This document shows positions 6,096 to 11,588 of a stretch of 11,588 nt of DNA, in pieces. The DNA lies in the NCBI GenBank assembly GCA_003517725.1, contig DOZZ01000279.1, forward strand, positions 1-11,588, in the 5' to 3' direction. The notes beneath the pieces were generated by a model. It saw only the letters and a program-made list of their open reading frames with translations, searched no databases and was not told the origin of the DNA. Positions within the stretch are counted from its first letter, which is position 1. Each line of letters starts with the position of its first letter. Origin of the DNA: Bryobacterales bacterium. Lineage in GTDB: Bacteria > Acidobacteriota > Terriglobia > Bryobacterales > Bryobacteraceae. The translations under genes were made by a program, and so were the position numbers.

Positions 6096-9000
6096 ATGAC
6101 TACCATGAGAGCGCGCCTGTATGGCGCGTTGTTGCTATGCTGCGCCGCGCTCAGCGCGCAGGAATTCCGCGCTACCGTCGCGGGCCATGTCAGTGACGCC
6201 AGCGGGGCCGCCGTGCCCAAGGCCAAGGTGCAGGTGACTAACATCGCCACCAACGAGACCACCAGCGCCGTCACCGAAAACTCCGGTTCCTACACCATCC
6301 CGCTGTTGCGGCCCGGCAATTACAGCCTGACGGTTGCGGCCCCCGGTTTCAAACAGGCCATCCGCGAGAACGTCGAACTCGAAGTCGGTAAAGTGGCGGG
6401 CATCGACGTGACGCTCGAAGTCGGCGCGACCACGGAATCGGTCGAAGTGACGGCCGAAGCGGCGATGCTCGAGACCCAGACCGGCAGCCGCAGCGGCGTG
6501 GTGAACACGCAGCAGGTGTCGGAGATCCCGTTGAACGCTCGCAATCCGTTTATGCTGGGCGCCATCATGCCGGGCGTAACGTTCAACGGCGCGGCCATCT
6601 GGCAGCGGCCCTTCGACAACGGCGCCATCGCCGAATGGTCGATTAACGGCAGCCGCAACTCGAGCAACGAATTCCTGATGGACGGCGCCTCCAACAACGG
6701 CCAGATGGGCAACAACAACATTGCCTACGTGCCGATCGTGGATGCCGTGCAGGAATTTAACGTGCAGACCAACTCCTACAACGCCGAATACGGCCACACT
6801 GGGGGCGGCATTTTCAACGTGGTGCTAAAGAGCGGCACCAATGCCTTCCACGCCACCGGATGGGAGTATCTGCGGCGCACCCCGCTTGACGCCAATACTT
6901 TCCAGAACAACGCCATTGGCGCCCAGCGCACCGAACATTATCTGGACCAATACGGCTTTCAGTTGGAAGGTCCGGTCTACGTGCCCAAGCTGCTAAAGAA
7001 AGACGGGCCGGTGCGCCTGTTCTACATGGGCAGTTTCGAGAACTACCGCGAGGGCACGCCAACGCCGCTGATCCTGTCTTATCCCGAACCCGAGATGCGG
7101 CTGGGTGATTTTTCCAAACTGCGCAACGCGAGCGGGCAACCCGTGATCATCTACAACCCGTTCACCACCACGGTAGATTCAAAGGGTGATCCGGTGCGCC
7201 AGCCCTTTCCCGGCAACATCATTCCGCCAAGCTTATTGAACCCCATCGCGCTGGCGGTTAGCAAGTATATGCCGCTGCCGAACCGGGCCTCGCCCGCGGG
7301 CTTTGCCTACTCGCGCGGCAATTTGGCTTTCCCCAGCTACTTCGCGAAAGACCGCTTCTACAATCTGATTTTGAAGTTTGACTGGAACTTTGGCGACCGT
7401 CACCGCGCCTTCATCCGGCACGCCTCCAACGACCGCACCGAAGATCGCAACGGGAACGGCATCTTTGAAGGGCCGGGCCAGGACGGCCAGCAGCCGTTCC
7501 AGCGCATCAACGACGCCTATGTCGCGGACTGGGTCAGTACGCTGACGCCGACCTTCATCTTCAACGTTCGCGGCTCCTACAATCGGTTTATCGAGAAGGG
7601 CTTCGGCCGCGGCAACGCCAACTTCGACTTGAAGTCGCTGGGGCTGCCCAGTTCACTCATCGATTCTTTACCCGGTCCACGCTATTTCGGGCGTTGGAAT
7701 TACGGCTATACGTCGCTCGGCCGTTACCAGGGAATCAACATCACTAATACCTTCGGGCTGATGGCCAACGCCACGAAGATCGCCGGAACCCACACGATCA
7801 AAGCGGGTATCGACATCCGCCAGGTGAATTACATCCAGCAGAACAGCGGCGATATTCTGCAGTTCAACGGCGCCGGCAACTTCACGCAGAAGATATGGAA
7901 CCAGGGTGACAACACCAGCGGGGACGGTTACGCCGCTTTCTTGCTGGGTCTGGTCAGCGGTTCTTCGAATTACCCGCTATACCCGTACTGGAAGCAGTGG
8001 TACGTGGCGCCGTTCGTGCAGGACGACTGGAAGGTTTCGCGCCGTCTTACGCTCAACCTTGGCGTGCGCTGGGACTTCAACGATCCGCCGCATGAGAAGC
8101 ACAACCGGATGAATGGTCCGTTCGATCCGAAAATCACCAATCCGGTGACATCGCAGCTGCCCGCCAGCGTTTTGTCGGCCTACCCTGGGCTGGCCAATCT
8201 CAAAGGCGGTTTGACCTTCGCCGGCGTAAACGGCGTGCCCTCTCGGCCGGCGCGTTTAAACCTCGGCGACATTCAACCCCGTTTCGGCTTCGCCTATCAA
8301 TTGCGCGATCGCCTGGTGATGCGCGGCGGAGTCGGAGAATATTTTGTGAACCCCGGCAATGACTTTTTGCAGACTTCGGGATTCAGCACCAACACATCGA
8401 TCATCAACAGCAACGATGGCGGACGCACCCCCATTGCCAACGTTTTGAGCAATCCCTACCCCACCGGCGTCAGTGTACCGACGGGTGCAGCCTTAGGTGC
8501 CCAGACTTTCGTCGGCCGCGACTTTTCCTGGTTCGATCCAAGCTTCCAATCACCCTATGTCTGGCAGTTCTCCTTCGGCTTCCAGTATCAACTGGATAAA
8601 AATTCCACGATCGAAGCGTCGTATGTCGGCAGCCGCAGCTACAACCTGAATATGCAGAAGCCCTTCAACATCCCGTCGCTCGATTTCCGCAAGCAATGCA
8701 ACCCGCTGGAGGGCGGTGCTGTCGCCTATTGCGATGCACAACTCGCCAATCCTTTCAAGGGCGTGGATGCCTTCAAGGGCACCAATTTTTACACGGCGAA
8801 CACGCTGTCGCGCTACCAGCTGGCGCGGCCATACCCGGAGTTCGCCGGAGATCTTCTGCAGCAGGGCCGCAACGACAGCCGGATTTGGTACAACTCGCTG
8901 CAGGTCGTGTACAACGTGCGCTTCCGCGGCGGCCTCAACATGCTGGGGAACTACACATATTCGAAGCAGATCGAGCGCTGGGGCTACAACGATCCGTTCG

Positions 9001-9656
9001 CCAATGTACAGCAGGAGGGCCCCTACTACCTGGACCGTCCGCACAGCTTCAAGCTGACCACCATCTACGAACTGCCGTTTGGCAAGGGCAAGCCCTTTTT
9101 GTCGGGATCGGGAACACTGCTCAATAAATTTATTGGCGGGTGGGAGCTGACCGACCTGTTCATCGACCAGTCCGGAACCCCGGCGGATCTTCCGGGGAAT
9201 GTGCGCATCCTGCGCGACCCCAAGGTACAACCGCACTGGAAGGATTACCAGGTGCGCGGCTTTAGCCCGTGCGTGGCCCGCGAATTCAACGACGGCCACA
9301 TCGAACCCATGCAGTACGCGGTTTCCGCGGGTTGTGGCACCGACACGGCGACTTATGCGTGGCTGATCCTGCCGGGCTACGCGCCTCGCGAGACGCCCTA
9401 TCGCAGCGGTCAAATTCGCAAGCAGCATGCCTTCACCATGGATGCCTCGCTCAACAAAACCACTAACATCACCGAGCGGCTGAAGGTGCAGCTGGGCATT
9501 GAGGCGTTTAACGTGCTCAATCACAATTACTACGGGCGTGAGAGCTTCAACACGAACCCCTTCGATCCTAACTTCGGGACTATCTTCCCGGCCTATGCCT
9601 GGACCGGTAACGGGTTCCCGCGACAGATGCAGATCCGTATGAAAGTCATGTGGTAG
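6096..9656 (+). CDS. Oar-like TonB-dependent outer-membrane receptor with carboxypeptidase-regulatory-like domain
   Basis: A 1186-residue outer-membrane protein of the large Oar-like/TonB-dependent receptor family of Acidobacteria, likely moving an unknown large or complex substrate into the periplasm with TonB energy. Layout: signal peptide (about 1-22, cleavage near LSAQ); a CarboxypepD_reg-like beta-sandwich (about 24-108) with SDASGAAVPKAKVQVTN and GSYTIPLLRPGNYSLTV; plug domain (about 112-250) with IPLNARNPFML, NGSRNSSNEFLMDG and NVQTNSYNAEYGHTGGG; then a long beta-barrel ending QMQIRMKVMW, an aromatic C-terminus suited to BAM-dependent insertion. AGGGGA lies 6 nt before the chosen ATG; a second ATG three codons later is less well placed. 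No frameshift is seen. It is followed by a strong terminator and the FG-GAP/ASPIC gene. No TonB box is confidently visible, and substrate is unknown. Confidence 0.95.
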   Translation: MTTMRARLYGALLLCCAALSAQEFRATVAGHVSDASGAAVPKAKVQVTNIATNETTSAVTENSGSYTIPLLRPGNYSLTVAAPGFKQAIRENVELEVGKVAGIDVTLEVGATTESVEVTAEAAMLETQTGSRSGVVNTQQVSEIPLNARNPFMLGAIMPGVTFNGAAIWQRPFDNGAIAEWSINGSRNSSNEFLMDGASNNGQMGNNNIAYVPIVDAVQEFNVQTNSYNAEYGHTGGGIFNVVLKSGTNAFHATGWEYLRRTPLDANTFQNNAIGAQRTEHYLDQYGFQLEGPVYVPKLLKKDGPVRLFYMGSFENYREGTPTPLILSYPEPEMRLGDFSKLRNASGQPVIIYNPFTTTVDSKGDPVRQPFPGNIIPPSLLNPIALAVSKYMPLPNRASPAGFAYSRGNLAFPSYFAKDRFYNLILKFDWNFGDRHRAFIRHASNDRTEDRNGNGIFEGPGQDGQQPFQRINDAYVADWVSTLTPTFIFNVRGSYNRFIEKGFGRGNANFDLKSLGLPSSLIDSLPGPRYFGRWNYGYTSLGRYQGINITNTFGLMANATKIAGTHTIKAGIDIRQVNYIQQNSGDILQFNGAGNFTQKIWNQGDNTSGDGYAAFLLGLVSGSSNYPLYPYWKQWYVAPFVQDDWKVSRRLTLNLGVRWDFNDPPHEKHNRMNGPFDPKITNPVTSQLPASVLSAYPGLANLKGGLTFAGVNGVPSRPARLNLGDIQPRFGFAYQLRDRLVMRGGVGEYFVNPGNDFLQTSGFSTNTSIINSNDGGRTPIANVLSNPYPTGVSVPTGAALGAQTFVGRDFSWFDPSFQSPYVWQFSFGFQYQLDKNSTIEASYVGSRSYNLNMQKPFNIPSLDFRKQCNPLEGGAVAYCDAQLANPFKGVDAFKGTNFYTANTLSRYQLARPYPEFAGDLLQQGRNDSRIWYNSLQVVYNVRFRGGLNMLGNYTYSKQIERWGYNDPFANVQQEGPYYLDRPHSFKLTTIYELPFGKGKPFLSGSGTLLNKFIGGWELTDLFIDQSGTPADLPGNVRILRDPKVQPHWKDYQVRGFSPCVAREFNDGHIEPMQYAVSAGCGTDTATYAWLILPGYAPRETPYRSGQIRKQHAFTMDASLNKTTNITERLKVQLGIEAFNVLNHNYYGRESFNTNPFDPNFGTIFPAYAWTGNGFPRQMQIRMKVMW

Positions 9657-9677
9657 GGGCGCCGGCATGACCCATGG

Positions 9678-9705
9678 GGCGGGGCGCGGGCCCCGCCTTT
9701 TTTTT
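9678..9705 (+). terminator. Intrinsic (Rho-independent) terminator
   Basis: A perfect 8-bp GC-only stem, GGCGGGGC/GCCCCGCC, closes a 4-nt loop GCGG and is followed at once by eight T (9698-9705). It lies 21 nt after the receptor stop codon. Its T-tract ends only 5 nt before the next start codon at 9711, so it must either end receptor transcripts or act as a leaky gate for the downstream gene. Confidence 0.92.
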
Positions 9706-9710
9706 GGCCG

Positions 9711-11318
9711 ATGACTACGCGTGCAATCCTGCTGCTGGGGGCGCTGGCCGTGGCTGGCCCGGTGAGAGAGGCCCCGTTCCTGGAGCGCGGCGGCCTCGAC
9801 TTCGTCCTCCACAATGCCGCCAGCGGCGAGAAGCACCTGATCGAAACCATGGTGGGCGGCGTGGCGGTGCTGGATTACGACCAGGACGGCTACCCCGACA
9901 TCTTTTTCACCAACGGCGCGGAGCAGCCGTCACTGCAAAAGACGCAGCTGGCGTTCCGGAATCGCCTGTTCCGCAACCGGCGCGACGGCACCTTTGAGGA
10001 CGTGACGGAAAAAGCTGGGTTGGCCGGCAGCGGTTACGACGTGGGCGTGGCCGCCGCCGATTTCGATAATGACGGCTACCCAGACCTGTTCGTGGCCGGC
10101 GTCGGCCGCAGCACGCTGTACCGCAATCGCGGCGACGGCACTTTCGAAGATGTCACGGTCACAGCGGGCATTCAGCCGGGCGTCTGGTCGGTTGGCGCGG
10201 GCTGGTTCGATTACGACAACGATGGGTTGCTGGATCTGTTTGTCGTGAACTACGTGCGCTGGAACGCCGCGGCCGACGTTTTCTGCGGGGACGCGAAAGG
10301 CGCGTACCGCACCTATTGCCATCCGCAGCTTTACAGCGGCCTCTCGAACACGCTTTATCACAATAACGGCGATGGCACGTTCACTGACGTCTCCCGCGAG
10401 TCCGGCATCGCCGCGCACGTGGGCAAAGGCATGGCCGTGGCGTTCGCGGATTACGATGGCGACGGCTTGCTGGACATCATGGTCGCCAACGACACGGTGC
10501 CGAATTTCTTGTTCCACAACGAAGGCGGGGGTAAATTTCGCGAGGTCGGCGCCGTCGCGGGCGTTGGCATGAATGACGACGGCCGGGCGCTCTCGTCGAT
10601 GGGCGTCGATTTCCGGGACATCGACAACGACGGCCGCCCCGATAGCTTTCTCTCGGCGCTGGCCAACGAGACGTTTCCGCTTTACCATAACGAGGGCCAC
10701 GGGCTCTTTCGGGACGTCACCTACGCCAGCCGCATCGGCACCGCGACCATGGCTTACAGCGGCTGGGGCTGCGGCATCTTCGACTTCGACAACGATGGCT
10801 ACAAAGACATCTTTGTGGCCAATGGCGATGTGCAGACCAACACTGAGGTCTATTCGGGCCGCCAGTCGCGCCAGCCCAACCTGCTGCTGCTGAACAACGG
10901 GCGCGGCGCCTTCGATGCCGTGCCGGTCGGAGCGGCGGCGCTGCATCGCGGCGCGGCGTTCGGCGACTTCGACCGGGATGGCCGCGTCGATGTCGTAATC
11001 TCGCGCATCGGCGAGCGCCCGTTGCTGCTCCATAACAACGCCGGCGCGGGCCGCCACTGGATCGGCCTGCGGCTGATCGGCACGCGCAGCAACCGTGATG
11101 GCATCGGAGCGCAGGTGCGCATAGAAACCAGCGCCGGGCCGCAATGGAACCAGACCACGACGGCCACCGGTTATGCCAGTTCTAGCGAGCCGGTGGTGCA
11201 CTTCGGGTTAGGCAGCGCCGAGCGCATTCGGGTGATTGAGATCCGCTGGCCCTCGGGCGTCAAACAGAGGCTGGAGAACATCGCGCCCGATCGTTACTTG
11301 ACCGTCCGCGAGTCCTGA
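9711..11318 (+). CDS. Secreted FG-GAP/VCBS-repeat protein with ASPIC/UnbV domain (CRTAC1-like)
   Basis: A 535-residue probably exported protein, likely a seven-bladed beta-propeller with calcium-binding loops. Residues 1-16 are hydrophobic and signal-peptide-like. Seven DxDxDGxxD loops are visible, starting at residues 55, 117, 167, 247, 303, 358 and 419. Most are followed by an L(Y/F)xNxGxGxFxDV blade motif (for example 136-148). C192 and C203 may form a disulfide. The C-terminal part (about 445-530) is the ASPIC/UnbV domain with RDGIGAQVRI, ATGYASSSEPVVHFGLG and IRWPSG. The family is abundant in Acidobacteria and Planctomycetes and has no agreed biochemical role; ligand or polysaccharide binding is a guess. 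No Shine-Dalgarno precedes the ATG, which follows a terminator by 5 nt. The 3' end overlaps a convergent TPR gene by 25 nt. No downstream start is clearly better. Confidence 0.93.
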   Translation: MTTRAILLLGALAVAGPVREAPFLERGGLDFVLHNAASGEKHLIETMVGGVAVLDYDQDGYPDIFFTNGAEQPSLQKTQLAFRNRLFRNRRDGTFEDVTEKAGLAGSGYDVGVAAADFDNDGYPDLFVAGVGRSTLYRNRGDGTFEDVTVTAGIQPGVWSVGAGWFDYDNDGLLDLFVVNYVRWNAAADVFCGDAKGAYRTYCHPQLYSGLSNTLYHNNGDGTFTDVSRESGIAAHVGKGMAVAFADYDGDGLLDIMVANDTVPNFLFHNEGGGKFREVGAVAGVGMNDDGRALSSMGVDFRDIDNDGRPDSFLSALANETFPLYHNEGHGLFRDVTYASRIGTATMAYSGWGCGIFDFDNDGYKDIFVANGDVQTNTEVYSGRQSRQPNLLLLNNGRGAFDAVPVGAAALHRGAAFGDFDRDGRVDVVISRIGERPLLLHNNAGAGRHWIGLRLIGTRSNRDGIGAQVRIETSAGPQWNQTTTATGYASSSEPVVHFGLGSAERIRVIEIRWPSGVKQRLENIAPDRYLTVRES

Positions 11319-11588
11319 AGACGTCCCGCGCGGTCGAGCAACAGCCGCGCCTGCTGGTTGCCGGGCATCAAACGGCAGGCGATCCGCAGATGCGCGATAG
11401 CTTCCGGCACGCGGCCCAACTGATACAGCACGCGGCCCAGCTCCAATTGCGCGTCGGCAGCTTCCGGATGCGCGCGCACCAGCGGGGCCAGGGTTTCTTC
11501 GGCGCTATCGAGGCGTCCGGCCCGCAGCAGGAAGTGGGCATACGCGACGGCCGCCTGATGATTGCCGGCGGGCGACATCGCCATCGCG
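11294..11588 (-). CDS. Tetratricopeptide-repeat protein, C-terminal part
   Basis: The 3' end of a minus-strand gene that continues beyond the window edge. At least two exact 34-residue TPR units are visible, AAVAYAHFLLRAGRLDSAEE... and AQLELGRVLYQLGRVPEAIA..., each with the helix-turn-helix spacing (G at position 13, A at 18-20, P at about 30). A short tail ending RLQDSRTVK follows. TPRs mediate protein-protein contact; no catalytic domain is visible here. The in-frame ATG at 11582-11584 is probably internal, because it falls at a repeat boundary and the frame is still open at the edge. The gene is convergent with the ASPIC/UnbV gene and their coding ends overlap by 25 nt. In Acidobacteria, TPR proteins often lie next to ASPIC/UnbV genes, so a functional link is plausible but unproven. 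Confidence 0.85.
   Translation of the reverse strand, partial: AMAMSPAGNHQAAVAYAHFLLRAGRLDSAEETLAPLVRAHPEAADAQLELGRVLYQLGRVPEAIAHLRIACRLMPGNQQARLLLDRAGRLQDSRTVK

Noticed and set aside
8550..9836. Long open frame on the minus strand opposite the receptor barrel
   Set aside because: It lies opposite the TonB receptor and spans the terminator; composition is rich in Val/Arg/His as in antisense shadows, with no domain.
9930..11201. Long open frame on the minus strand opposite the FG-GAP repeats
   Set aside because: It is the antisense image of the repeated DxDxDG codons, giving periodic valine/isoleucine-rich sequence with no family match.
11582..11584. ATG near the window edge as the true start of the TPR gene
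   Set aside because: It falls just before a TPR repeat, the frame is open to the edge, and a protein with only two TPRs and no N-terminal region is less likely than a truncated view.
1..11588. CRISPR array, tRNA or rRNA gene
   Set aside because: No regularly spaced direct repeats, no cloverleaf-like sequence with a conserved T-arm, and no rRNA-like stretches were seen.

Overview
The window looks like chromosomal DNA of an Acidobacteriota member, probably from the Bryobacterales/Solibacter group. This is inferred from three things: high GC coding sequence, a very large Oar-like TonB-dependent receptor with an N-terminal carboxypeptidase-regulatory-like domain, and next to it an FG-GAP/VCBS-repeat protein with an ASPIC/UnbV C-terminus. 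Large families of such receptors and CRTAC1-like proteins are typical of that phylum. The assignment rests on family knowledge, not on a database search.

Region 1 (1-5137, all on the minus strand) is a compact housekeeping operon. In transcription order it encodes a CvpA-like membrane protein (TTG start), a small stand-alone Fis-type helix-turn-helix protein, a HAD-IA phosphatase resembling phosphoglycolate phosphatase, a HIT-family nucleotide hydrolase, isoleucyl-tRNA synthetase (ileS) and the start of prolipoprotein signal peptidase (lspA, cut by the window edge). Intergenic gaps are 8, 8, 9 and 21 nt, and ileS and lspA overlap by 8 nt, so co-transcription and partial translational coupling are likely.

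Region 2 (5232-6095) holds a type II toxin-antitoxin pair on the minus strand: a Phd/YefM-like antitoxin followed by a FitB/VapC-type PIN-domain toxin, overlapping by ATGA. A perfect 6-bp inverted repeat lies 12 nt upstream of the antitoxin start and is a candidate autoregulatory operator. The 199-nt AT-richer gap to the next gene also holds a promoter-like pair, a 9-bp stem-loop and an unexplained 45-codon minus-strand reading frame.

Region 3 (6096-11588) carries, on the plus strand, the 1186-residue outer-membrane TonB receptor, a textbook intrinsic terminator, and a 535-residue secreted seven-repeat FG-GAP/ASPIC-UnbV protein whose start codon lies 5 nt after the terminator T-tract. A convergent TPR protein (partial) overlaps its 3' end by 25 nt. 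The receptor and the propeller protein are plausibly a surface uptake or binding cassette of unknown substrate.

Nothing here is clearly a new defence or mobile system. The most noteworthy items are the terminator/start-codon abutment, the receptor-propeller pair, the structured region at 5897-6095, and the lone Fis-like regulator inside the ileS-lspA operon.
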